This document shows, one piece after another, positions 16,332 through 25,034 of a stretch of DNA of 42,172 bases. The notes beneath the pieces are model-generated. The model saw nothing but the letters and a program-made list of their open reading frames with translations. It searched no databases and was not told the DNA's origin. Both the position numbers and the translations under genes were made by a program. The number at the start of each line of letters is the position of its first letter. Positions within the stretch are counted from its first letter, which is position 1. The DNA comes from an uncultured Faecalicatena sp. (GTDB taxonomy: Bacteria; Bacillota; Clostridia; Lachnospirales; Lachnospiraceae): assembly GCA_902489075.1 (NCBI GenBank), contig CABTYO010000018.1, positions 1 to 42,172 on the forward strand, in the 5' to 3' direction.

Positions 16332-16373
16332 AAAACTACAAAAATATTCCGGCGAATTATAAAAAACTACAAA
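16326..16373 (-). promoter_or_regulatory. Three helically phased TTTGTAG boxes
   Basis: On the plus strand CTACAAA occurs at 16326-16332, 16336-16342 and 16367-16373, at spacings of 10 and 31 bp, that is one and three helical turns. The first overlaps the symporter -35. This is the layout of a direct-repeat activator site, for example of a response regulator. The rest of the 460-bp divergent gap (16374-16628) is AT-rich and I see no gene, RNA or clear motif in it. Confidence 0.45.
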
Positions 16374-16628
16374 TTAAAAACAAACAGGCACGTATTGATT
16401 CTGCCGGAAATGGATGAGACAGCCTGAAAAACAGCAGGGTATCTCATAAAGATTAGATAAAACAAACGAAAAAGGAAAAATAAAAATCACTTTAAAATCA
16501 TATTTACAGAACGAAATAGATCTCGGAAAAATATTATGGCGTTATTAAAAAAGTACCTGTATATAAAGAATAAATGGAAAATATTACATGCGTTTTGCAT
16601 AAAAAAAGAGGATTTCAATCTCGCCCTA

Positions 16629-16657
16629 TAGACTATTTTTAACAAAAGTGATATACT
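16629..16657 (+). promoter_or_regulatory. Promoter of the flagellar operon
   Basis: -35 TAGACT (16629-16634, four of six consensus), 17-bp spacer, -10 TATACT (16652-16657) with upstream TG (16649-16650), an extended -10 sigmaA promoter. It lies about 60 bp before fliE and is the only convincing promoter found for the long flagellar gene run. Confidence 0.65.
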
Positions 16658-16669
16658 CTACTATAGTAT
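16653..16669. promoter_or_regulatory. 17-bp palindrome over the flagellar -10/start site
   Basis: ATACTCTACTATAGTAT is an inverted repeat with one mismatched pair, centred at 16661, covering most of the -10 box and the predicted start point. A repressor bound here would shut the operon. No regulator gene is adjacent. Confidence 0.45.
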
Positions 16670-16717
16670 GAAAAAAGCGTTTTTTTAACTGGAATTTAGA
16701 GGAAATGGGGAGAAGAT

Positions 16718-17026
16718 ATGTTTATAGTACCGATTACGCGGATGCCGGGAGTTGAATCCTTAGAGAAGATATCCGGTGCAGGGGCGGAAGAGAAGAAGAC
16801 ATCGGGGAAGAATTTTGAGAGCATTCTGGAAGATACGATGCAGCAGATGGAGGATGCACAGCAGGCATCCAATGAGGCGGACGAGCTTTTGGCGTCCGGG
16901 GGGATCGATGATCTTCACACCGCTATGATTAAGGCTGAGCAGAGTACGGCAGCGGTAGAATTTACGACACAGCTGACAAGCAGAGTGGTCAATGCATATA
17001 ACCAGATCATGAACATGCAGGTATAG
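16718..17026 (+). CDS. fliE: Flagellar hook-basal body protein FliE
   Basis: A 102-aa protein. FliE joins the MS ring to the proximal rod and is exported early. The C-terminal half carries the family signature: DDLHTAMIKAEQSTAAVEFT, then LTSRVVNAYNQIMNMQV, the usual end of FliE. Length fits the family. GGGGAGAAG precedes the ATG. It is the first gene of the operon; the normal upstream partners flgB and flgC are missing here, as the promoter and the divergent symporter lie directly upstream. A 134-bp gap without a gene separates it from fliF. Confidence 0.92.
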   Translation: MFIVPITRMPGVESLEKISGAGAEEKKTSGKNFESILEDTMQQMEDAQQASNEADELLASGGIDDLHTAMIKAEQSTAAVEFTTQLTSRVVNAYNQIMNMQV

Positions 17027-17160
17027 CAGAGGCAGGTAGCCGGCCGGGCTAAGAGATCAGGGCAGAACACAGAGCAGAGACAGCCGGATCAGGATACAGA
17101 GGGACAAAGCAGGAACTTTGGCATAAGGATTCAAGAATGAGATAAAGATAGCGGTGGATT

Positions 17161-18771
17161 ATGAGCGTAACGGATAAACTGAAAAAGAAGGCAGAAGACA
17201 ACAAAAAGTTAGGTTCTGCAATAGAGAAAGTACGGAAAGTAACAAAAGAGAAAAAGGGGATCGTGATTTTACTGGCAGCCGCAGTTATAACAGCCATTGT
17301 TGTAACTGTGGCTTTTAATGCGAATAAAGGAAATTACGAGGTGCTGTTCCCGGGGATGAGCCAGGAGGAGAATGCAGAGGTCTATGCGGTCCTTACGAGC
17401 CGGGACGTTGATGTGAAGAGGAATTCAGAAGGGGAGGTTATGGTGAAGTCCGGCGAGGCGGGGGATATCATGCTTGATATGTCTGCGCTGGGATATCCGA
17501 AGACGGCTCTGCCCTTTGATATTTTTTCGGATAATACGGGATTTACGACCACAGAGTTTGAGAAGAAGCAGTATCTTCTTCTGAACCTTCAGGACAGGAT
17601 CGAGCGGACACTGAAAGATATGTCCGGGATCAAGAATGCAATCGTGACCCTGAATGTGCCGGATGAGGGCACTTATGTGTGGGAAGAGGAAGAGTCCAGC
17701 AGTACGGGGTCTGTCTCTCTGACACTGGCGCCTGGGTATGAACTCTCGGCAGAGAAGGTTTCGGCTCTTAAGAACCTGATCGCGGACAGTGTACCGGATC
17801 TTCTCCCGGAACACGTGACAGTTGTCAATGCGGATACCATGCAGGAATTCGAGTCGGATGCATCCGTATCGGACGGAATGGACGGATTAGACCGTCTGGA
17901 TTTTGAGTCAAAAGTAGAGTCCAGGCTGACGAAGAAGATAGAGAATGTGCTTTCGCTTGGATATTCACCGGACCAGTACCGGGTATCTGCGACGGTTGTG
18001 ATTGATTATGACAAGATGATCACGGAGGATTACCAGTATGTGCCGGAGGAGAACGGCAAGGGCGTTGTAGAGCACAGCGTGGAGAGCAATACGGGGAACG
18101 CTTCGGGCAGTGCGGCAGGCGGTGTGGCAGGAGAAGAGAATAACACGGATGTGCCGGACTATACCGCAGAGAACGGGGAGAACAATACGAATGGCAGGAC
18201 CAATGATTACTACCGTGAGATGGATTATGTGATCAGTTACATAAAGAAGCAGATCGAAAAAGATAATGTCAAGCTTCAGAAAGCAACCGTGGCAATCGCG
18301 GTGAATGACAGTAACCTTACGGAGTCTAAGAAGAATGCGATCATCAATTCCGCATCCAAGGCAGCCAATATCGCGCCGGAGGATATCGTGGTGACCGGAT
18401 TTGACCAGCCGCAGAAGGCGGAGAACCCGACGACGCAGGCAGTCAGCGGATTCCTTGACAGATTCGATGGAATCAATCCGTGGATCCTGATCGGGGCAGG
18501 CGCAGGAATCCTGCTTCTGATCATTCTGACTGCGGTACTGATACACCGTTCTCATAAGAAGAAAGACGCGGAGGAAGAAAAGATCTTTGCGGAGGAGAGC
18601 CTGGATTCTACGGGTATCCTGGAACGTGCCCAGAGCGATGCGGTTGAGAACCTGATCAGCAGTGAACCGAAACGGCCGAAGAGCCCGTCAGAGGAAGTGA
18701 AAGCATTTGCCAAGACCAATCCTGAGATTACAGCAGCGATGATCAGTTCCTGGTTAAAGGAGGATGAATAG
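17161..18771 (+). CDS. fliF: Flagellar MS-ring protein FliF
   Basis: A 536-aa membrane protein forming the MS ring, the base on which motor and export gate assemble. One transmembrane helix near residues 36-55 (IVILLAAAVITAIVVTVAF), ring-building motifs in between (YEVLFPGMSQEENAEVYAVL, FTTTEFEKKQYLLLNLQDRIERTL, VPDLLPEHVTVVNADT), a low-complexity Gly/Asn region around residues 300-345, and a second helix near 440-462. The cytoplasmic tail ends with the FliG-binding segment (NPEITAAMISSWLKEDE). It ends two bases before the fliG start codon. Confidence 0.95.
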   Translation: MSVTDKLKKKAEDNKKLGSAIEKVRKVTKEKKGIVILLAAAVITAIVVTVAFNANKGNYEVLFPGMSQEENAEVYAVLTSRDVDVKRNSEGEVMVKSGEAGDIMLDMSALGYPKTALPFDIFSDNTGFTTTEFEKKQYLLLNLQDRIERTLKDMSGIKNAIVTLNVPDEGTYVWEEEESSSTGSVSLTLAPGYELSAEKVSALKNLIADSVPDLLPEHVTVVNADTMQEFESDASVSDGMDGLDRLDFESKVESRLTKKIENVLSLGYSPDQYRVSATVVIDYDKMITEDYQYVPEENGKGVVEHSVESNTGNASGSAAGGVAGEENNTDVPDYTAENGENNTNGRTNDYYREMDYVISYIKKQIEKDNVKLQKATVAIAVNDSNLTESKKNAIINSASKAANIAPEDIVVTGFDQPQKAENPTTQAVSGFLDRFDGINPWILIGAGAGILLLIILTAVLIHRSHKKKDAEEEKIFAEESLDSTGILERAQSDAVENLISSEPKRPKSPSEEVKAFAKTNPEITAAMISSWLKEDE

Positions 18772-18773
18772 AC

Positions 18774-19781
18774 GTGGCAGAGGTAAGGAGAAGGGCGGCG
18801 GAGAAGGCTGCAACGATTATTACGATGCTTGGTTCTGAATATGCCTCCGAGGTCTTTAAGCACCTTAAAGAAAGCGAAGTCGAGATGATATCGGTAGAAC
18901 TGTCCCGGATGCCCAAGATCAGGGATGAGGAGCTTCAGGAGATCGCAAAGGAATTCTACGACTGTTGTCTGGCGCAGAAGGTGATCACAGAGGGCGGCCA
19001 GGATTATGCGAAAGAAGTGCTGGAGAAGACCTTTGGGCAGCAGCAGGCACGCAATCTGATGGATCGGGTGAATAAAGCACTCAAGACCAAGTCCTTTGCA
19101 TTTTTAAGAAAAGTTGACTATAAGACGCTGATGACAGTGATTCAGAATGAGCATCCGCAGACACTGGCGCTGATTTTGTCCTATGCAAGCCCGGACCAGG
19201 CTTCCCGGATTATTGAGAATCTTCCGAGGGAGATCCGGACCGATGTGGTGGAGCGTGTTGCCAAGATGGACCGGGCAGTACCGGGGATTGTCAGGATCGT
19301 GGAACAGGTTGTGGGAAGCAAGCTGGATACCTCGGCATCAGAAGAGATGATGGAAGTCGGAGGCCTGAACTATGTAGCTGACATTATGAATAATGTGGAC
19401 AGAAGTACAGAGAAGGACATCTTCGAGGAGCTTTCCCTCAAGGACGCTCCGCTGGCAGACAGCGTAAGAAAGCTGATGTTTGTGTTCGAGGATATTGCAT
19501 TTCTCGATCCCATGTCCATTCAGAGATTTATCAGGGAAGTGGATTCCAAAGACCTGGCTGTGGCGCTCAAGGCGACCACTCAGGATGTTTCCAACGCGAT
19601 CTTTTCCAATATGTCAACCAGAATGCGGGATTCGATCCGTACCGATATCGAATATCTGCATAATATCCGTATGAGTGATGTTCTGGAAGCACAGCAGAGG
19701 ATCGTATCGACCATCCGCAGGCTGGAGGAGAGCGGTGAGCTTGTAATCACCAAGGATGGAAAGGATGACTTCATTGTATAA
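18774..19781 (+). CDS. fliG: Flagellar motor switch protein FliG
   Basis: A 335-aa rotor protein that binds FliF, couples to the switch complex, and meets the MotA stator with its C-terminal charged helix. The EHPQ motif lies at 126-129 (NEHPQTLALILSY), and the torque region reads DPMSIQRFIREVDSKDLAVA, followed by NMSTRMRDSIRTDIEYL. The start is GTG at 18774, with AAAGGAGG 10 bases upstream overlapping the end of fliF. It overlaps fliH at its 3' end. Confidence 0.95.
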   Translation: MAEVRRRAAEKAATIITMLGSEYASEVFKHLKESEVEMISVELSRMPKIRDEELQEIAKEFYDCCLAQKVITEGGQDYAKEVLEKTFGQQQARNLMDRVNKALKTKSFAFLRKVDYKTLMTVIQNEHPQTLALILSYASPDQASRIIENLPREIRTDVVERVAKMDRAVPGIVRIVEQVVGSKLDTSASEEMMEVGGLNYVADIMNNVDRSTEKDIFEELSLKDAPLADSVRKLMFVFEDIAFLDPMSIQRFIREVDSKDLAVALKATTQDVSNAIFSNMSTRMRDSIRTDIEYLHNIRMSDVLEAQQRIVSTIRRLEESGELVITKDGKDDFIV

Positions 19782-20520
19782 AGTAATCAAATCAGAAGAG
19801 ACCATTTTCGAACGGAACCGGATCGAATTATATAAAGACGGGACAGAAGACTTTGCAGAAGCCCCCGAAGCCGGGCCGGGATATCAGCCGGATTACGTGG
19901 AGGCGGAAGTCAGACGGATCTACGAGGACGCCAGGCGGCGGGCCAGCCAGTCGGCAGCCCGGATACTGGAGGGAGCCTACGCGAAGCGGGATAAGATTGT
20001 CAAGACCGCTGAGGAGGATGTGAAAAGAGTCCGGCAGAAGGCTGTCAAAGAGGGCTATGAAGCGGGACTGTTAGAAGCAGAGACCAGGTTAAGCGGGGAA
20101 TTAAAGGGGCTGTGGGAAGCAGTCGGTGAGATCAGGAAGACGCAGCAGCACAGTGCAGAGCTCCTTCAGGAAGAGATGATCGAATTATCCCTTGCAATGG
20201 CGGAGAAGATCTTACATAAGCGGATCGAGGCGGATGAGCATGAGATGAGTGAACTGGCACATGCGGTGGTCCTTTCAGAAAAGGATAAGAAGCATATCAA
20301 TCTGCAGATTTCCAATCAGATGATGCAGCTGATCGACCAGATGGATCAGGAGCTGGAGCCGCTTAGGGAGCGGTACCAGAGCACAATTAAGGTAAAAGCG
20401 GTGCCGATGCCGCCGGGAACATGCCGGGTGGAGACAGAGGATGGAATCACCGATGCCTCGGTATTTGTCCAGCTGGAGAATTTAAGAGAACAGCTTAAAC
20501 TGCTTGAACAGAATGGTTAA
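19765..20520 (+). CDS. fliH: Flagellar assembly protein FliH
   Basis: A 251-aa cytoplasmic protein that binds and restrains the export ATPase FliI and tethers it to the export gate. It has the long Glu/Ala/Arg-rich coiled coil typical of FliH (about residues 45-130) and a C-terminal V-type ATPase E-subunit-like region (ELSLAMAEKILHKRIEADEHE). The gene overlaps the end of fliG by 17 bp. An in-frame ATG at 19756 is an equal alternative; ATG 19765 (MTSLYKVIKS) is chosen because GGAAAGG lies before it. Confidence 0.88.
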   Translation: MTSLYKVIKSEETIFERNRIELYKDGTEDFAEAPEAGPGYQPDYVEAEVRRIYEDARRRASQSAARILEGAYAKRDKIVKTAEEDVKRVRQKAVKEGYEAGLLEAETRLSGELKGLWEAVGEIRKTQQHSAELLQEEMIELSLAMAEKILHKRIEADEHEMSELAHAVVLSEKDKKHINLQISNQMMQLIDQMDQELEPLRERYQSTIKVKAVPMPPGTCRVETEDGITDASVFVQLENLREQLKLLEQNG

Positions 20521-20552
20521 GAGTGTAAGCAGAGGCAGAGAATGGCGGTTTT

Positions 20553-21857
20553 ATGGATATTAAAGTAATCAGGAACACGATAGAGAATGCAGGGCTGTAT
20601 ACCCAGATGGGCAGGATCGACAAGGTTGTCGGGATGACCATTGAGGCGACGGGGCCGTCCTGCAATATAGGAGATGTCTGCGAGATTGAAGCACCCAAAG
20701 GCGATGAAAGCTATTATGCAGAAGTGGTGGGTTTCCGGGAGAATAAGGTCCTTCTCATGCCCTATGACGAGATGGAGGGCATCGGCTACGGCAGTGCGGT
20801 GAAGAATACAGGGGACAAGCTTAAGATCCCGGTGACGAATGCCCTGATCGGGCGCACGGTGGATGCACTGGGCAGTCCCATCGACGGGAAAGGCCCGATC
20901 CGGGGGGAGAACTATTATCCAATTACCGGGCATACCTCCAATCCCATGGAGCGCCCCAGGATCGATACCCCGATCCAGCTTGGAGTCAAGGCGATCGATG
21001 GACTTCTGACCGTGGGCAAGGGACAGAGAATCGGGATTTTCTCAGGAAGCGGCGTGGGAAAGAGTACCCTGATGGGGATGATCGCCAAGAATGTAAAGGC
21101 GGATGTCAACGTCATTGCGCTGGTGGGGGAAAGAAGCCGTGAGGTCGTCGAATTTATCAATAAGGATCTGGGCGAAGAGGGAATCCGGCGGACCGTCCTG
21201 GTCGTCGCGACATCCAACCAGTCAGCGATGATGCGCTCCAAGTGTACGATGACAGCGACGACGATCGCGGAGTATTTCAAGGATCAGGGGATGGATGTCC
21301 TGCTGATGATGGATTCTCTGACCAGGTTTGCCATGGCACAGCGTGAGATCGGCTTAAGTATCGGCGAACCGCCGGTGGCAAGAGGCTATACCCCGTCCAT
21401 TTATTCCGATCTCCCCAAGCTTCTGGAGCGTTCGGGGAATTTTAAAGAAGGTTCCATCACCGGGATCTATACGGTACTGGTAGAAGGCGATGATACGAAT
21501 GAGCCGGTATCCGATACGGTCAGAGGAATTATAGACGGACACATCATGCTGTCCAGAAAGGTCGCGATGTCCAACCGTTATCCCGCGATCGATGTGCTGG
21601 CGAGCATCAGCCGTTTGATGAATGACATTGTCCTGCCGGAACATAAAGAGGCGGCATCCCGTTTTCGTAAAATGCTTTCTTTATATGAAGCGAATTTTGA
21701 CCTGATCTCCATCGGTGCCTATAAAAAGGGTTCCAATCAGGAACTGGATGAAGCAGTGGCGCGGATTGAGCGCCTGTACGACTTCCTCCGGCAGAAGGTG
21801 GATGAAAGTTTTACACTGGACGAGACGGTGATCCAGCTGATCAGTCTGGTGGAATAG
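20553..21857 (+). CDS. fliI: Flagellar export ATPase FliI
   Basis: A 434-aa hexameric ATPase of the F1-beta-like type III export group; it energises substrate delivery to the flagellar gate. Walker A GSGVGKST at 165-172, a Walker B strand LLMMDSLTRFAMAQREIGLS, the arginine-bearing ERSGNFKEGSITGIYTVLVE segment and the motif VGERSREVVEF are intact. Length matches the family. It follows fliH by 32 bp and precedes fliJ with the same order as in other Firmicutes. Confidence 0.96.
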   Translation: MDIKVIRNTIENAGLYTQMGRIDKVVGMTIEATGPSCNIGDVCEIEAPKGDESYYAEVVGFRENKVLLMPYDEMEGIGYGSAVKNTGDKLKIPVTNALIGRTVDALGSPIDGKGPIRGENYYPITGHTSNPMERPRIDTPIQLGVKAIDGLLTVGKGQRIGIFSGSGVGKSTLMGMIAKNVKADVNVIALVGERSREVVEFINKDLGEEGIRRTVLVVATSNQSAMMRSKCTMTATTIAEYFKDQGMDVLLMMDSLTRFAMAQREIGLSIGEPPVARGYTPSIYSDLPKLLERSGNFKEGSITGIYTVLVEGDDTNEPVSDTVRGIIDGHIMLSRKVAMSNRYPAIDVLASISRLMNDIVLPEHKEAASRFRKMLSLYEANFDLISIGAYKKGSNQELDEAVARIERLYDFLRQKVDESFTLDETVIQLISLVE

Positions 21858-21868
21858 GAGGAATTTAA

Positions 21869-22318
21869 GTGAAAAAGTTTCAGTTTTCTCTGGAGAGGAT
21901 GTTGAATTTTCAGCAGCAGAACCTGCAGAAGGAAAAGAACCTGATGGGTCAGATGATAGAAGAAAAGCTTGGATATGAACAGCAGAGAGAACGCATGACT
22001 TCACAGCTTGAGCAGATACATGCCGGGATGGATGAGGAGATCAGAAAGGGAACGACGATTTTCCAGATCCGGGCATTTACAACAATGATAGAGAATGGAA
22101 AGCTTCAATTGGAAGGAATCAGGAGAAAGATTTCGATTGTGGATGCGGAGATTGAGCGGCAGCGCCAGGTTGTCGTGGAAGCATCCAGAGAGGTCTCCAA
22201 GCTGGAAAAGCTCAGAGACAAGAAGCTGGAGGAATACCGCTATGCCGAGGCAAAGGAGCAGGAGAATACCGTGTCTGAACACGTCTCCGGCAAGTTTGTC
22301 AGACAGAGCGTTTCCTGA
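21869..22318 (+). CDS. fliJ: Flagellar export chaperone FliJ
   Basis: A 149-aa, almost wholly helical coiled-coil protein beginning KKFQFSLERMLNFQQQNLQKE, the usual FliJ opening. FliJ resembles the gamma stalk of F1 and sits in the FliI ring, helping export. Start is GTG 21869, preceded by TAGGAGG that overlaps the fliI stop. Sequence identity in this family is low, so order after fliI carries much of the weight. Confidence 0.85.
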   Translation: MKKFQFSLERMLNFQQQNLQKEKNLMGQMIEEKLGYEQQRERMTSQLEQIHAGMDEEIRKGTTIFQIRAFTTMIENGKLQLEGIRRKISIVDAEIERQRQVVVEASREVSKLEKLRDKKLEEYRYAEAKEQENTVSEHVSGKFVRQSVS

Positions 22319-22442
22319 TATAAGGATACCACAAAGCGCGGAGTGATCCGCAGGTATCAAAAGGGGCAGAATGATTTTGCCCTGACATGACACAGGCCTG
22401 ATATAAGCAGGCAGGAAAGGAGGAACAGGAGGTGAGAGAAGA

Positions 22443-24008
22443 ATGAATATGCAGAATGTGAACAGCATAGATGCTTTCACAGGCAGGCAGAACACTGCAG
22501 GAAAGAATCCACGTGCTTCGGGAACCGATTTCATGGATATCCTGAGCAGAAGCATTCAAAGCCAGAGAACGCAGGAGAGGGCCGGGCAGAAAAAAGAGGC
22601 GCAGACAGCGCTGGAAAGATCCGGTGAGAAGCGCAGCGGCAAGGATGCTTCCAGAAAAGACCAGAAGCCGGGCAGGACGGATGAGAAGGACAAAGTAAGC
22701 GCTCAGAAGCCAGGCGGCACAGGACAGAATCCGGATCCGGTGCAGGATGCACAGCTGGCCGGTGCAGCAGGAAGCCGGCAGGAGTTACAGCGTGAACCGC
22801 AGGATGTGGCTGCGGCGGAAGGTACGGCGGGGCCGGGACAGGATTCCGAAGAGGCCCTTCAGTCGGCAGCAGAGGCCGGGGCACAGCAGATGGCCGGGCA
22901 GGCAGGAGATGCGGCAGAAGACGGAGCGGTCGAAGCGGCAGGGAATGCATCAGGATTACAGGGAGGCATTCCGGCATTGACAGGCGCAGCAGAAGGAAAC
23001 TTACGGCAGGCATTCGAAGACATGCTTTTACAGACAGATGGCACTAAAGTCAGTGAGAACAGCCAGGAACAGGCGGCAGCCGATTCCAGTCAGTCCGTAC
23101 AGACTGCGGCAGGGCAGATCCAGAATGGGCAGCAGGCAGCAGAAGGCAGTGCATCATCACAGACAACAGTGGGAGAGACAACAGCGGGACAGAGCACCGA
23201 TGGGATTTTGGAAGGCCAGGCGGCCGGACGGATTCCCGGGCAGACAGAAGCCAGCCAGGCGACAGGCGTTCGGGGAACCGGACAGGAAGCGGCCGGACAG
23301 AATGGCTCCTTGGCCAGCGCAGGCGGCCAGGGTGAGGAATCACTAAAGGAACAGGCAGAGGTCATGAAGCAGATGGCAGCAGGGAACCTGAAAGCAGTGC
23401 CCGAAGCGTCTGAAAAGACTGGGAAGGCTGCAGACACAGAGGAACTGCAGAAGTATGTGGATGAGCAGGTATTCGCCAATCCGGGGGAGCTTGCAGCCAG
23501 AAGAGTGTCAGGCAGCTATGAGGTGGGAGAGACGAAGCAGCCAGAAGCACCACAGCCGGTTATGGAACAATTGCGAACCGGTCTGGAACAGGGAATTTCC
23601 AGGAATCTGGACAGCTTTACGATCCGGCTCAAGCCGGAAGGGCTGGGAGAGATTCTGATCCATCTGGAACACGCGGGAGGCAGGATTACTATGAGTATTG
23701 GTGTGACTAACGCGGAGACCCAGAAGATGCTGACCAGCGAGATGATGAATCTCAAGGAGATGCTAAAGCCGCTGAATGCCGAGGTGAAAGAGATCTATCA
23801 GAGCCAGACAGAGAATTTTGACATGATGACTTACCAGCAGAATTTATTCCGGCAGAACCGGAACCTGTTCTATGCAGGGAAAGGCGGAAGAATCCGCCGC
23901 TTTGAACACACGGAGGATGGGATTTCGGAGATACAGTCCCAGACAGGTCTTCCAGAGATGTCCGGTACGGCAGCATATACAGCCGGGGGATGGAATGCCT
24001 ACGTGTAA
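22443..24008 (+). CDS. fliK: Flagellar hook-length control protein FliK
   Basis: A 521-aa secreted ruler protein. The first 360 residues are low-complexity, rich in Gln, Ala, Gly and Glu, as expected for a flexible ruler. Residues about 375-460 form the conserved Flg_hook domain (SFTIRLKPEGLGEILIHLEH, then MLTSEMMNLKEMLKPLNAEV), which switches FlhB from hook to filament export. GGAGGTGAG precedes the ATG. Note that full-length FlhB, its partner, is not encoded in this window. Confidence 0.9.
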   Translation: MNMQNVNSIDAFTGRQNTAGKNPRASGTDFMDILSRSIQSQRTQERAGQKKEAQTALERSGEKRSGKDASRKDQKPGRTDEKDKVSAQKPGGTGQNPDPVQDAQLAGAAGSRQELQREPQDVAAAEGTAGPGQDSEEALQSAAEAGAQQMAGQAGDAAEDGAVEAAGNASGLQGGIPALTGAAEGNLRQAFEDMLLQTDGTKVSENSQEQAAADSSQSVQTAAGQIQNGQQAAEGSASSQTTVGETTAGQSTDGILEGQAAGRIPGQTEASQATGVRGTGQEAAGQNGSLASAGGQGEESLKEQAEVMKQMAAGNLKAVPEASEKTGKAADTEELQKYVDEQVFANPGELAARRVSGSYEVGETKQPEAPQPVMEQLRTGLEQGISRNLDSFTIRLKPEGLGEILIHLEHAGGRITMSIGVTNAETQKMLTSEMMNLKEMLKPLNAEVKEIYQSQTENFDMMTYQQNLFRQNRNLFYAGKGGRIRRFEHTEDGISEIQSQTGLPEMSGTAAYTAGGWNAYV

Positions 24009-24041
24009 ACCAGAAGAACGAATCGAAAGAAAGGAGAAGAT

Positions 24042-24578
24042 ATGCCATTAGATATGTCGGGAGTGAACTCCCAGGATCGATTGAACCAGACAGGCAATGT
24101 GATCGATGCGGTCTACGCGGATCCGTCCGAGAAGGACGTGTCCATGGACGATTTCCTGAACCTGATGGTCGCACAGCTGAGGAACCAGGACTTTATGAAC
24201 CCGGTGGATGACACACAGTACATGGCACAGCTCGCACAGTTTACGACACTGCAGCAGATGCAGGAGATGTCTTATAATTCCAAGACCACCTTCTTAACAT
24301 CCCTGATCGGGAAAAATGTAGTGGCGGCGAAGTTGAATGTAAACGGAGACCTGAACAGGACAGAAGGAATTGTGGATAAGGTATCCTTTGTAGACAACAA
24401 GTTCATGTTCTATATCGGTTCCGAAGGATTTACCATGGACCAGCTCATGCAGGTTACAGAAAAGACACAGAGTAATAACGATACACAGAATAATGACACA
24501 CAGAAGAATGACAATTCTGTTCAGAACAATACAGACACCGAGAATAAGGGGGGAGAAGATGGATCCGATTCTGTATAA
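24042..24578 (+). CDS. flgD: Flagellar hook capping protein FlgD
   Basis: A 178-aa scaffold that caps the growing hook. The N-terminal signature is clear: SMDDFLNLMVAQLRNQDFMNPVDD followed by MAQLAQFTTLQQMQEM. The C-terminal beta domain is short, and the protein ends in an Asn/Asp/Thr/Gln-rich tail (residues about 145-178) that looks disordered. It overlaps the next gene by 20 bp. Confidence 0.93.
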   Translation: MPLDMSGVNSQDRLNQTGNVIDAVYADPSEKDVSMDDFLNLMVAQLRNQDFMNPVDDTQYMAQLAQFTTLQQMQEMSYNSKTTFLTSLIGKNVVAAKLNVNGDLNRTEGIVDKVSFVDNKFMFYIGSEGFTMDQLMQVTEKTQSNNDTQNNDTQKNDNSVQNNTDTENKGGEDGSDSV

Positions 24579-24966
24579 CAAACGGCTGCAGTCACCGATC
24601 TACACCGGTTCCGTGCCGCAGGCGCAGCAGAAGAAAGGGACAGAGAAAGCAAAAGAGCAGGAGAATGGCGTCTCATTTCAGGAACTGCTGGAGCAGAAGA
24701 TCAGTAAGGAAAGCCGGATCGAATTTTCCAGGCATGCGATGGAGCGGGTGGTACAGCGGAATGTGAATGTATCTTCCGAGCACATGGAGCGTCTGAATGA
24801 AGGCGTCAGGCTTGCAGAGGAAAAGGGGCTTAAGGAACCGCTGATTGTCGTAGATTCCACTGCATTTGTAGTCAGCGTGAAGAACAATAAGGTGATCACC
24901 GTAGTGAACGATGAGAATTTAAAAGGAACTGTTTTTACCAATATTGATGGGACCGTTATGATATAG
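24559..24966 (+). CDS. TIGR02530-type flagellar operon protein
   Basis: A 135-aa protein of the small Firmicutes family found between flgD and flgE. The recognisable core is FSRHAMERVVQRNVNVSSEH through EKGLKEPLIVVDSTAFVVSV to NDENLKGTVFTNIDGTVMI. The role is unknown; the position suggests hook assembly. ATG 24559 follows GGGGGGAG inside the end of flgD; the longer upstream frame overlaps the flgD tail and is not used. Confidence 0.85.
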   Translation: MDPILYNKRLQSPIYTGSVPQAQQKKGTEKAKEQENGVSFQELLEQKISKESRIEFSRHAMERVVQRNVNVSSEHMERLNEGVRLAEEKGLKEPLIVVDSTAFVVSVKNNKVITVVNDENLKGTVFTNIDGTVMI

Positions 24967-25034
24967 CCGGACCTTTTGGAGGCTATCTCCATCCCGAATG
25001 ACGGACGGATGGGGCGGTTAGAAAGGAAAACATT

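Noticed and set aside
16255..16628. c-di-GMP riboswitch or small RNA upstream of the flagellar operon
   Set aside because: Looked for the GEMM core elements and a terminator-like structure; the AT-rich stretch shows neither.
22531..23553. Several Pro/Ser/Ala-rich open frames opposite fliK
   Set aside because: The low-complexity Gln/Ala/Gly coding of fliK keeps other frames open; none shows a known domain.
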